From NCBI RefSeq assembly GCF_019457885.1, contig NZ_JAHZST010000027.1, positions 1 to 46,886 of the forward strand: DNA of 46,886 bases, read 5' to 3'. How positions within the stretch are numbered: position 1 is the stretch's first letter; every line of letters starts with the position of its first letter. This document shows, piece by piece, positions 33,488-40,731 of this stretch. The notes below the pieces were generated by a model, which made no database searches, was not told where the DNA came from, and saw only the letters and a program-made list of their open reading frames with translations. The stretch comes from Shewanella nanhaiensis. GTDB lineage: Bacteria; Pseudomonadota; Gammaproteobacteria; Enterobacterales; Shewanellaceae. The translations under genes and the position numbers were made by a program.

Positions 33488-33605
33488 CCGTTATCTGTCG
33501 AGTATCCTACCGGGCTTTTCACAGATAACCATTAACTATTTAGGAGTGCATAGTGGCCCGTATCGCTGGCATTAACATTCCTGATCATAAGCATACCGTC
33601 ATTGC
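33488..33605 (+). promoter_or_regulatory. Alpha operon leader pseudoknot (S4 repressor target)
   Basis: The segment has TTATCTGT/ACAGATAA arms (33491-33529), GAGTATCCT, CGGGCTTTTCA, TAGGAGTGCATAGTGGCCCG and ATTCCTGATCATAAGCAT in the same order as the E. coli alpha operon ribosome-binding pseudoknot as I remember it. S4 binds that structure and traps the initiating ribosome on rpsM. Conservation reaches into the rpsM coding sequence. Confidence 0.75.
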
Positions 33606-33909
33606 ATTGACTGGTATTTTCGGCATCGGCCGTACTCGTGCTAGAGCAATCTGCGCGGCTACTTCTGTTGCTGAAGACGCTAAGATCAAGGAATTGAGCG
33701 AAGCTCAAATTGATACACTACGCGAAGCAGTTGCCGAATACACTGTAGAAGGTGATTTGCGTCGTGAAGTTTCCATGAACATCAAACGTCTTATGGACCT
33801 TGGTTGTTACCGTGGAATACGTCACCGTCGTAGCCTGCCTCTTCGTGGGCAACGTACAAAGACCAATGCGCGTACGCGTAAAGGTCCACGTAAACCAATT
33901 AGAAAGTAA
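33553..33909 (+). CDS. rpsM: 30S ribosomal protein S13
   Basis: S13 is in the 30S head, contacts P-site tRNA and forms bridges B1a and B1b. It has 118 residues, as in E. coli; the start is GTG with AGGAG upstream, inside the S4-binding pseudoknot. ARIAGINIPDHKHTVIALT opens it and the basic tail RTKTNARTRKGPRKPIRK closes it. It is the first gene of the alpha operon. Confidence 0.98.
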   Translation: MARIAGINIPDHKHTVIALTGIFGIGRTRARAICAATSVAEDAKIKELSEAQIDTLREAVAEYTVEGDLRREVSMNIKRLMDLGCYRGIRHRRSLPLRGQRTKTNARTRKGPRKPIRK

Positions 33910-33923
33910 CGGGGTAATCCAAT

Positions 33924-34316
33924 ATGGCTAAAAGTCCGTCACGTTCTCCGCGTAAGCGTGTACGTAAACAGGTTGCTGATGGCATGGCTCATATCCATGC
34001 TTCTTTCAACAACACAATTATTACCATTACTGATCGTCAAGGTAATGCACTATCTTGGGCAACTTCTGGTGGTTCAGGTTTCCGTGGTTCACGTAAATCT
34101 ACTCCTTTTGCTGCACAGGTTGCTGCTGAGCGTGCAGGTGTTGCTGCTCAGGATTACGGTGTTAAAAACCTTGAAGTTTTTGTAAAGGGTCCAGGTCCAG
34201 GACGCGAATCTGCGATTCGTGCACTAAACTCGGTTGGTTATAAGATAACTAACATTACCGATGTGACGCCTATCCCTCATAATGGTTGTCGTCCTCCTAA
34301 GAAGCGTCGCGTATAA
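33924..34316 (+). CDS. rpsK: 30S ribosomal protein S11
   Basis: S11 is on the 30S platform, lining the E-site mRNA path. It has 130 residues (E. coli 129), with [40 protein letters not shown] and the C-terminal [18 protein letters not shown]. It follows rpsM by 14 bases. Confidence 0.98.
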
Positions 34317-34352
34317 CTCGTCGTTTTTAAATAGGATAGTTGGAGAAAGAAC

Positions 34353-34973
34353 ATGGCAAGATACTTGGGTCCAAAGCTCAAGCTCAGCCGCAGAGAAGGT
34401 ACAGACCTTTTCCTAAAAAGCGGCGTGAGAGCAATCGATTCGAAGTGTAAGCTTGAAACTGCACCTGGACAACACGGCGCTCGTAAGACCCGTCTGTCTG
34501 AGTATGGTGTTCAGCTACGCGAGAAGCAAAAAGTTCGTCGTACTTACGGTGTGCTAGAAAAGCAATTCCGTAACTACTACAAAGACGCTGCACGTACTAA
34601 AGGTAACACTGGTGAGAACCTACTTACTCTTTTAGAAACCCGTCTTGATAACGTTGTATACCGTATGGGCTTCGGTGCTACACGTGCAGAAGCACGTCAG
34701 TTAGTAAGCCATAAGTCTATTATGGTAAACGGCAGCGTTGTTAACATTCCATCATTCAAAGTGTCTGCGAATGATGTAATTAGCATTCGTGAGAAGTCTA
34801 AGAAGCAAGCACGTATTATTGCTGCTTTGGAAGTTTCTTCTCAACGCGAAAAGCCAACATGGGTTGAAGTTGATAACACTAAGATGGAAGGTGCTTTCAA
34901 GCGTCTACCAGAGCGTAGTGATTTATCTGCGGAAATTAACGAACAGCTCATCGTCGAACTTTACTCTAAGTAA
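34353..34973 (+). CDS. rpsD: 30S ribosomal protein S4
   Basis: S4 starts 30S assembly, acts in the mRNA helicase with S3 and S5, and represses the alpha operon by binding the leader upstream of rpsM. It has 206 residues, as in E. coli. The N-terminal part starts MARYLGPKLKLSRREGTDLF. The S4 domain has LDNVVYRMGFGATRAEARQL and VSHKSIMVNGSVVNIPS, about residues 94-133. This class lacks the zinc cysteines. Confidence 0.98.
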   Translation: MARYLGPKLKLSRREGTDLFLKSGVRAIDSKCKLETAPGQHGARKTRLSEYGVQLREKQKVRRTYGVLEKQFRNYYKDAARTKGNTGENLLTLLETRLDNVVYRMGFGATRAEARQLVSHKSIMVNGSVVNIPSFKVSANDVISIREKSKKQARIIAALEVSSQREKPTWVEVDNTKMEGAFKRLPERSDLSAEINEQLIVELYSK

Positions 34974-34997
34974 AGTTAATACAAAAGAGAGGACACA

Positions 34998-35987
34998 ATG
35001 CAGGGTTCTGTTACAGAATTTCTTAGACCGCGTCTCGTTGATATCGAGCAGGTTAATCCAACACGTGCCAAAGTTACACTTGAGCCGCTAGAACGTGGTT
35101 TCGGTCACACTTTAGGTAACGCGTTGCGTCGTATCCTATTGTCGTCAATGCCAGGCTGCGCGGTAACCGAAGTAGAGATCGATGGTGTACTGCATGAATA
35201 CAGTAGCAAGGAAGGCGTTCAAGAGGATGTTCTTGAGATCCTACTAAACCTTAAAGGTTTAGCAGTTGTGGTCGAAGGAAAAGACGAAGCTATGCTTACG
35301 TTAAGTAAGTCAGGCGCAGGCCCTGTTACTGCAGCAGATATCACGCATGATGGTGATGTTACCATCATGAATCCTGACCATGTTATCTGTCATTTGACAG
35401 GTAATAATGATGTCAGCATGCGTATCCGCGTAGAGCGTGGTCGTGGTTATGTACCGGCATCAGCCCGTGCACAAACTGAAGACGACGAACGCCCTATCGG
35501 TCGCTTGTTGGTGGATTCTTCATTCTCGCCAGTAGCTCGTATAGCCTACAATGTAGAAGCTGCACGTGTTGAACAGCGTACTGACTTAGATAAACTCGTT
35601 ATTGATATGACCACAAACGGTACTATCGATCCTGAGGAAGCTATCCGTCGTTCTGCAACAATTTTAGCTGAACAGCTAGATGCGTTTGTTGAGCTTCGTG
35701 ATGTCACTGAGCCAGAGTTGAAAGAAGAGAAGCCGGAGTTCGATCCGATTTTGCTACGTCCTGTCGACGATTTAGAGCTAACTGTACGTTCAGCTAACTG
35801 TTTGAAGGCTGAAGCGATTCATTATATCGGTGATCTGGTACAACGTACTGAAGTTGAGTTGCTTAAGACTCCTAACCTAGGTAAGAAGTCTCTTACTGAA
35901 ATTAAGGATGTTTTAGCGTCTCGCGGACTGTCGTTAGGTATGCGTCTTGAAAACTGGCCTCCAGCTAGTTTAGCAGACGACCTTTAA
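34998..35987 (+). CDS. rpoA: DNA-directed RNA polymerase subunit alpha
   Basis: Alpha dimerises to start polymerase assembly; its C-terminal domain binds UP elements and activators. It has 329 residues, as in E. coli. The N-terminal domain has LEPLERGFGHTLGNALRRIL (28-47). The linker EEKPEFDPILLRPVDDLEL leads to the C-terminal domain, where Arg264 (TVRSANCLKAEA) is the equivalent of E. coli Arg265, the main DNA-contact residue. The shift of one comes from a deletion near residue 136. Confidence 0.98.
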   Translation: MQGSVTEFLRPRLVDIEQVNPTRAKVTLEPLERGFGHTLGNALRRILLSSMPGCAVTEVEIDGVLHEYSSKEGVQEDVLEILLNLKGLAVVVEGKDEAMLTLSKSGAGPVTAADITHDGDVTIMNPDHVICHLTGNNDVSMRIRVERGRGYVPASARAQTEDDERPIGRLLVDSSFSPVARIAYNVEAARVEQRTDLDKLVIDMTTNGTIDPEEAIRRSATILAEQLDAFVELRDVTEPELKEEKPEFDPILLRPVDDLELTVRSANCLKAEAIHYIGDLVQRTEVELLKTPNLGKKSLTEIKDVLASRGLSLGMRLENWPPASLADDL

Positions 35988-36025
35988 GTCCAGATCTGTA
36001 CAGAATTAGGTAATAAGGATTAGTC

Positions 36026-36424
36026 ATGCGCCATCGTAAGAGTGGTCGTCAACTGAACCGTAACAGCAGTCATCGCCAAGCTATGTTCCGTAACATGGCT
36101 AGCTCATTAGTCCGTCACGAAGTGATCAAGACTACTGTTGCTAAAGCGAAAGAACTGCGTCGCGTAGTTGAACCTCTAATAACACTTGCTAAGAGTGATA
36201 GCGTTGCAAATCGCCGTTTGGCCTTTGCTCGTACTCGCGACGCTGAAGTCGTAGGTAAGTTATTCAATGAATTGGGTCCACGCTACCAGGAACGTCCTGG
36301 TGGATATACCCGTATCCTTAAGTGCGGTCTACGTACTGGTGATAAAGCGCCTATGGCGTATATTGAACTAGTTGGTCGCCCAGAAGATGCTGAAGCTGTT
36401 GAAGCTGATGACTCTGCTGAGTAA
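36026..36424 (+). CDS. rplQ: 50S ribosomal protein L17
   Basis: L17 is close to the tunnel exit. It has 132 residues (E. coli 127). MRHRKSGRQLNRNSSHRQAM and NMASSLVRHEVIKTTVAKAK are typical of the N-terminal part. The C-terminal tail is acidic (EDAEAVEADDSAE), slightly longer than in E. coli. It is the last gene of the alpha operon and is followed by a terminator. Confidence 0.98.
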   Translation: MRHRKSGRQLNRNSSHRQAMFRNMASSLVRHEVIKTTVAKAKELRRVVEPLITLAKSDSVANRRLAFARTRDAEVVGKLFNELGPRYQERPGGYTRILKCGLRTGDKAPMAYIELVGRPEDAEAVEADDSAE

Positions 36425-36440
36425 TTAAGGTTTTCATTGT

Positions 36441-36469
36441 AAAAAGCCGGGCATTAGCCCGGCTTTTTT
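36441..36469 (+). terminator. Terminator of the alpha operon
   Basis: AAAAAGCCGGGC-ATTA-GCCCGGCTTTTTT, a strong GC stem with a T-run 17 bases after rplQ; the A-run allows use from the opposite strand. Confidence 0.95.
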
Positions 36470-36795
36470 ATGCTTAAAATTACAGCTATAAACCTCCTTC
36501 ATTTAATGAGCTCCATCAATCAACCTATTTCCATTTCGAACAGCGCATCATCTCTTTGAGCATAAAATGTATTTATAAACTATGTTCTGAAGTTATTAGA
36601 GATCACTAAGCCTAATTTTACGATTGCCATTGTGATGTTATCCAAAGAAGCTGCTTTGCTCATGTCGCGCTAGGTGTTTCACTATTGACGAATGGCATTA
36701 GATACTTTTGTGATTTTTCGGCTAACAATGCGTCCAAGAAAACTATGATTGTTTAGGCTCACTCATACAGCTTGTGAAGCAACTCAATTGTATTC

Positions 36796-37058
36796 TTACT
36801 CACATGCTCCTAGAACTGGATTTATAGCGCTGTTGGCCTTCTGAGGCTCTTTTGCTTGATAGGAATTGATATCTTCAAAGACTCTCTCTGTTTCTAAGTA
36901 GAAATAGCAATATGTATGTTCACCTCCTAGTCTAGATACCATATCCCAACTGTCGCTTTGCCTATTGGTGTTTTTGGTGATAACTCATAAATAAGGATAT
37001 TAGCTGCAAGAAGGCTGAACGGCACAATAAAAAGTATGACTAGGAGAGCGTAGATTGA
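36796..37058 (-). pseudogene. Frameshifted relic of a small membrane-protein gene
   Basis: Two open stretches on the minus strand join across a frameshift near 36935. The first (37058-36930) reads LLVILFIVPFSLLAANILIY, a good membrane segment, then ELSPKTPIGKATVGIW. The second (36939-36796) reads GEHTYCYFYLETERVFEDIN and ends GACE at a TAA. No intact start is visible; a third frame upstream (EPLAELINLR) may be more of the same gene. I do not recognise the family. The rest of 36470-37120 shows no gene. Confidence 0.4.
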
Positions 37059-37122
37059 TTAGCTCTGCTAAAGGCTCTCTGATAGGCCTAGATTAGGCTA
37101 GATGGTATCAAAAGCTAGGCAT

Positions 37123-37150
37123 AAAAAAGGCCTCAATTGAGGCCTTTTAA
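37123..37150 (-). terminator. Terminator of the ccmABCDE operon
   Basis: AAAAGGCCTCAA/TTGAGGCCTTTT is a perfect 24-base palindrome (37125-37148) with an extended A-run on the plus strand, which is the T-run for minus-strand transcripts. It lies 11 bases after the ccmE stop. Confidence 0.85.
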
Positions 37151-37161
37151 GTTAGCAGGGC

Positions 37162-37647
37162 TTAATAACCCGCTTTTTGCTCTGCGTTGTAGTCTAACTT
37201 TTCATGGCTTTGACCCATGGCTTCAGCGACTTCAGGAGGCATGTAATTTTCATCATGCTTTGCGAGAACTTCGGTTGCTTCAAGCTTACCGCCTTCAATT
37301 AACACGCCTTGAGCGACAATACCTTGGCCCTCACGGAAGAGATCCGGTAGCAGATCATCATAAGTCACAATCACTTCGCCACCTGCAGCATCGTGTACAG
37401 CAAACTCCACATGTAAACTATTAGGATCACGAACCATAGAGCCGACAGTGACCATGCCACCAACACGGATGCGTTGGCCAACCTCAGGCTTAACGCCTGT
37501 GTCTTTCTTACCTTGTACTATCTCTGTAGGTGTGTAAAACAGGTTTAAGTTTGAATTTAACGCATACAGTAGAAGTGATGCGATAGCGGCAACGCCACCA
37601 ATTAAAGCTGTAGCGAGAGCGAGTCTCTTTTTACGTCTGGCATTCAC
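37162..37647 (-). CDS. ccmE: Cytochrome c maturation haem chaperone CcmE
   Basis: CcmE is a periplasmic, membrane-anchored chaperone that binds haem covalently through a histidine and passes it to CcmF. It has 161 residues: a basic N terminus and one membrane helix (about 8-30), then the OB-fold (VGQRIRVGGMVTVGSMVRD). The haem histidine is His131 in AKHDENYMPPEV, with the tyrosine of the HXXXY motif at 135. It is the last gene of the minus-strand ccmABCDE set and overlaps ccmD by four bases. Confidence 0.97.
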   Translation of the reverse strand: MNARRKKRLALATALIGGVAAIASLLLYALNSNLNLFYTPTEIVQGKKDTGVKPEVGQRIRVGGMVTVGSMVRDPNSLHVEFAVHDAAGGEVIVTYDDLLPDLFREGQGIVAQGVLIEGGKLEATEVLAKHDENYMPPEVAEAMGQSHEKLDYNAEQKAGY

Positions 37648-37844
37648 TGTTGATTACTCCGGTTTGCTTTTAAACGATCTTCACGCTGTATCTTCTTCGC
37701 AATTTCAGTTAACACCTTTCTTTTCTGACGCAAACTTGAAATAACTAAAGTACCTAATGAAAAAAATGTCACACCATAAGCTAGCCAAACATAAAAGGCG
37801 TAGCCACCCATATTGAAAAAATCTGCTAATGAATCGAACTGCAT
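37644..37844 (-). CDS. ccmD: Haem exporter protein CcmD
   Basis: CcmD is a small membrane protein that holds CcmABC and CcmE together and helps release holo-CcmE. It has 66 residues, with one helix (AFYVWLAYGVTFFSLGTLVI, about 16-35) and a charged cytoplasmic tail with KRKVLTEIAKKIQRED. The family is poorly conserved; the position between ccmC and ccmE and the architecture carry the call. It overlaps ccmC by one base. Confidence 0.93.
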   Translation of the reverse strand: MQFDSLADFFNMGGYAFYVWLAYGVTFFSLGTLVISSLRQKRKVLTEIAKKIQREDRLKANRSNQQ

Positions 37845-38590
37845 TATTTGACTCCTTCGGTCATAGCGAGTTCCCTAACCCAAGGGCGCATGCTATTTCT
37901 TGCGAGAATTTCTGCTCTGAAGCGTACCAAGGTGATAGCGCCTATCATAAGACCAAAGCCTAGAATATTAATTAGTAACGGGTATAGCATCTCTGCTGCC
38001 ATTGAAGACTTCTCTGTTATCTTAATGGTGGCAGGCTGGTGTAGCGAGTTCCACCACTCCACAGAATATTTGATAATAGGGATATTAATTACACCGACTA
38101 TCGCAAGAATGCCTGCTGCACGTGCTGCCAATACCTTGTCTTCAAACGAAGCATAGAGAGCAATCACGCCTAAGTACAAGAAGAGTAGTACAAGTTCTGA
38201 TGTTAGGCGTGCATCCCATACCCACCAGGTTCCCCACATAGGCTTACCCCATGTAGCGCCAGTGATTAGGGCGATAAAGGTGACGACGGCACCTATTGGA
38301 GCGATGGCTGCTGCTGCCCAATCGGCTGATTTTATCTGCCATACTAAGCCGATAAATGCTGAGGTTGCCATTGCCATATAGGCTGACATTGACATGGAGG
38401 CGGCTGGGACATGGATAAAGATGATTCGATAACTGTCACCTTGTTGATAATCAACTGGAGCGAAGGCGAGCCCCCACACAGAGCCAATACCAATCAAGGA
38501 GATCGCGAGCATGGAGAACCATGGCAAAAGTTTTCCTGAGAGATTATAAGCGCGCTCTGGATCCGCGTAACTATGTAGCCATTTCCACAT
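37844..38590 (-). CDS. ccmC: Haem handling protein CcmC
   Basis: CcmC attaches haem to CcmE in the periplasm. It has 248 residues and six predicted membrane helices. The tryptophan-rich WWD segment GTWWVWDARLTSELVLLFLY spans about 120-139. The two conserved external histidines that hold haem are His60 (FIHVPAAS) and His184 (NSLHQPATI). It lies one base from ccmB and overlaps ccmD. Confidence 0.97.
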   Translation of the reverse strand: MWKWLHSYADPERAYNLSGKLLPWFSMLAISLIGIGSVWGLAFAPVDYQQGDSYRIIFIHVPAASMSMSAYMAMATSAFIGLVWQIKSADWAAAAIAPIGAVVTFIALITGATWGKPMWGTWWVWDARLTSELVLLFLYLGVIALYASFEDKVLAARAAGILAIVGVINIPIIKYSVEWWNSLHQPATIKITEKSSMAAEMLYPLLINILGFGLMIGAITLVRFRAEILARNSMRPWVRELAMTEGVK

Positions 38591-38591
38591 C

Positions 38592-39278
38592 TTAGTTAGT
38601 ACTCACTCTTAATGAAGCACCGATTGCAAAGGGTGCCAATATTAATGAACCGACCAGCATCGCACCAATAATCGCGAGATGACCGCTATAGGGTAAATTA
38701 AGACCAGCTGCATCAATCGCCGTGGTGGCAAATATGAGCACTGGAATATACAAAGGTAAGATCAACAGGCTTAGTAATACACCGCCCTTATGTAGCCCTA
38801 CCGTAAGTGCAACACCTATGGCGCCGAGTAGGCTCAATACCGGTGTGCCAAGCGCTAAGGTCGCAATGAGTGCTCCGTAGCTGTTATTGTCTAAATGTAA
38901 AAGCACTGCTAATAATGGGGCCACTAAGATAAGTGGAACTCCTGTTAAAAGCCAGTGAGCCAAGACCTTTGCCAATACCATTAAAGGGAGTGGTTGAGGG
39001 CTTAATAACATCTGCTCTAAGCTGCCATCGGCATAGTCAGCCTTGAACAGTCGCTCCAGTGACAACATGGAAGCGAGTAATGCTGCAACCCAGATAACCC
39101 CTGGCGCGACTCTTGAGAGTACTTGAGGCTCTGGGCCAATACCTAGCGGGAACAATGTCACCACTAAGATAAAAAACAGTAAAGGGTTGAATATGTCCCC
39201 TTTGTGGCGAATAGCAATCTGTAGATCACGCTTTAAAAGTGTGAAAAATGCCTGTCTGAAACTGATGCCTTTTTTCAT
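38592..39278 (-). CDS. ccmB: ABC exporter membrane subunit CcmB
   Basis: CcmB is the membrane partner of CcmA; their ATP hydrolysis is needed to release holo-CcmE from CcmC. It has 228 residues with six hydrophobic segments. The cytoplasmic motif FKADYADGSLEQMLLSPQPL (about 78-97) is typical of the family. It lies nine bases after ccmA. Confidence 0.97.
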   Translation of the reverse strand: MKKGISFRQAFFTLLKRDLQIAIRHKGDIFNPLLFFILVVTLFPLGIGPEPQVLSRVAPGVIWVAALLASMLSLERLFKADYADGSLEQMLLSPQPLPLMVLAKVLAHWLLTGVPLILVAPLLAVLLHLDNNSYGALIATLALGTPVLSLLGAIGVALTVGLHKGGVLLSLLILPLYIPVLIFATTAIDAAGLNLPYSGHLAIIGAMLVGSLILAPFAIGASLRVSTN

Positions 39279-39287
39279 TTATCAACC

Positions 39288-39938
39288 CTATACAAATCGA
39301 TATTCAAGACTTATTTTACGAAGTATATCGTCACCGATAATGCCCATATCTTGGTGTGTGGTTAGTACGACACATCCACCACGCTTCGAATGGGCAAGAA
39401 ATAAGTGCTCTAACTCTTCGACACCCTTTTTATCAATTGCAGTAAAAGGTTCATCCAGAAGCCATATTTTACAGTTAGTATGCCAGAGCCTTGCTAGTGC
39501 AGTTCGTCTGTGCTGTCCAGCTGAAAGGTGGCCTGCTAATGCCTCTTCAAATCCGGCTAAGTTAACCTTGGCTAGGATATCTCCAGTCTCGAACTCATCA
39601 TAACCGCTTATCCTTAAATTGAAGTTAAGGTTCTCTTCGGCAGTGAGTTCGCTTTTTACACCTGCTAGATGGCCTAGATAGAGGAGGTCGTCGTTAAATT
39701 CATCTCTTACCCGAGTAATATTCTCACCTTGATAATGGACGTCACCAGCATAGGGGCGTGATAAACCTGCTAAAATACGAAGTAGGCTAGTCTTACCTGA
39801 ACCATTTGGGCCTTCAATCTGGACAATTTCACCGGCTGTGATCTCAAAACTGAGTTCATCAAACAGAATTCGTTCTTCACGAATACAGGTCAATTGATTG
39901 GCCGAGAGCAGGGCTTTTGAGCTGTTTTGTTCTACCAC
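39288..39938 (-). CDS. ccmA: ABC exporter ATP-binding subunit CcmA
   Basis: CcmA is the ATPase of the CcmAB complex. It has 216 residues. Walker A GPNGSGKT is at 43-50, the signature LSAGQHRRTALARL is followed by Walker B IWLLDEPF, and the H-loop histidine is in LTTHQDMG. The start is GTG at 39938 with GAGG seven bases upstream; there is no alternative ATG before the ATPase domain. It heads the minus-strand ccmABCDE operon, divergent from scyA. Confidence 0.96.
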   Translation of the reverse strand: MVEQNSSKALLSANQLTCIREERILFDELSFEITAGEIVQIEGPNGSGKTSLLRILAGLSRPYAGDVHYQGENITRVRDEFNDDLLYLGHLAGVKSELTAEENLNFNLRISGYDEFETGDILAKVNLAGFEEALAGHLSAGQHRRTALARLWHTNCKIWLLDEPFTAIDKKGVEELEHLFLAHSKRGGCVVLTTHQDMGIIGDDILRKISLEYRFV

Positions 39939-40144
39939 TGAATCCTCTATATCAAGCCGAAAGTTAACACAAATGATATTATCACAATCCCTTTTATGGG
40001 TTTAGTAATGGTTGACTTTTAGTGTCAGCAATTTGATATGCTTCCAAAAAATGAAACCTTTTAACAAAAGAGGTGGAACTTTTTCAACTTTTGCTAATAT
40101 AGTACCGAATATCTCATCTCTTTTGTGCTTTTAGCGTTCTTGCT

Positions 40145-40158
40145 TTGATTAAAGTCAT
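40145..40158 (+). promoter_or_regulatory. Possible FNR/EtrA-type site upstream of scyA
   Basis: TTGATTAAAGTCAT matches TTGAT-N4-ATCAA fully in the left half and in three of five positions on the right. It is centred about 64 bases before the estimated scyA start, which fits class I activation. Weak on its own. Confidence 0.25.
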
Positions 40159-40180
40159 AAAAGGTGCGATTTATGCAAGT

Positions 40181-40209
40181 TTGTTGTATTCTTGAATAGC
40201 TAGAATAAT
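40181..40209 (+). promoter_or_regulatory. Probable scyA promoter and shared element
   Basis: TTGTTG (40181-40186), a 17-base spacer and AATAAT (40204-40209) lie 75 bases before scyA. The same bases contain TTGTATTCTTG and TAGCTAGAATAA, also found upstream of secE (5738-5765). Confidence 0.45.
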
Positions 40210-40284
40210 AGTCTGCCTTACTCGAAGTGATGAGGAAAAAGGCAGCGTTGAGCTTTGTACGAATTTGCATTAGGAACATCGAAC

Positions 40285-40578
40285 ATGAAAAAACTGTTAG
40301 CAATGACTGCTGTAGCAGCACTGACTTTGTCTGCAAGCGTTTCTGCACAAGAAGGTAAGGCTGTCTATGATAAGGCATGTCAAGTATGTCACAGCATGGG
40401 TGTAGCTGGCGCTCCAAAAGCACACGATGCTGAGGCTTGGGCCCCTCGTCTTGCTCAAGGTATGGATACTCTAGTCTCTACAATCAAAACTGGTAAAGGC
40501 GCTATGCCACCAGGTGGCATGTGTACTGACTGTACAGATGAAGACTACAAGAATGCTATTGACTACATGTCAAAGTAA
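40285..40578 (+). CDS. scyA: Monohaem cytochrome c5 ScyA
   Basis: A small soluble periplasmic cytochrome c that carries electrons between inner-membrane donors and terminal enzymes. In Shewanella oneidensis ScyA is known to feed the diheme peroxidase and cytochrome oxidase. I chose ATG 40285, which begins a clean signal peptide (MKKLLAMTAVAALTLSASVSA, cleavage after Ala21); an upstream in-frame ATG would spoil it. The haem site CQVCH is at 32-36, the axial Met is probably Met74 in AMPPGG, and Cys80/Cys83 form the c5-type disulfide. It has 97 residues. It lies between the two halves of the ccm cluster. Confidence 0.93.
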   Translation: MKKLLAMTAVAALTLSASVSAQEGKAVYDKACQVCHSMGVAGAPKAHDAEAWAPRLAQGMDTLVSTIKTGKGAMPPGGMCTDCTDEDYKNAIDYMSK

Positions 40579-40606
40579 TCTTGTTACTGCTCTTATTAAG
40601 AGTAAG

Positions 40607-40632
40607 AAAGCCGGCAATTAGCCGGTTTTTTT
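40607..40632 (+). terminator. Terminator after scyA
   Basis: AAAGCCGGC-AATTA-GCCGGTTTT (one G-U pair) followed by more Ts, 28 bases after the scyA stop. Confidence 0.9.
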
Positions 40633-40686
40633 ATGCCTGAACTTCAGCTTTATACTTTCTATACTTTTCCTGAATGTATAGGTAAT

Positions 40687-40712
40687 AAAAAAGGCCTGCA
40701 ATGCAGGCCTTT
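40687..40712 (-). terminator. Terminator after ccmI
   Basis: AAAGGCCTGCA-A-TGCAGGCCTTT (40690-40712) with a run of As before it on the plus strand, i.e. Ts for the minus-strand ccmI transcript. It lies 20 bases past the ccmI stop. Confidence 0.85.
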
Positions 40713-40731
40713 AATTTAATCATCTCAGCAA

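Larger units (their letters stand above)
39939..40284. promoter_or_regulatory. Divergent ccmA-scyA regulatory region
   Basis: This 346-base gap holds no gene. On the plus side are an FNR-like half-symmetric site and a scyA promoter, listed separately. On the minus side TAATAT in the reverse of 39975-39980 could be a -10 for ccmA, but no good -35 was found. The AT content is high throughout. Confidence 0.5.

Noticed and set aside
33480..33508. TTGCAA-17-TATCCT as the alpha operon promoter
   Set aside because: The would-be -10 lies inside the GAGTATCCT block of the S4-binding leader RNA, which must be transcribed. The real start must be upstream of about 33488.
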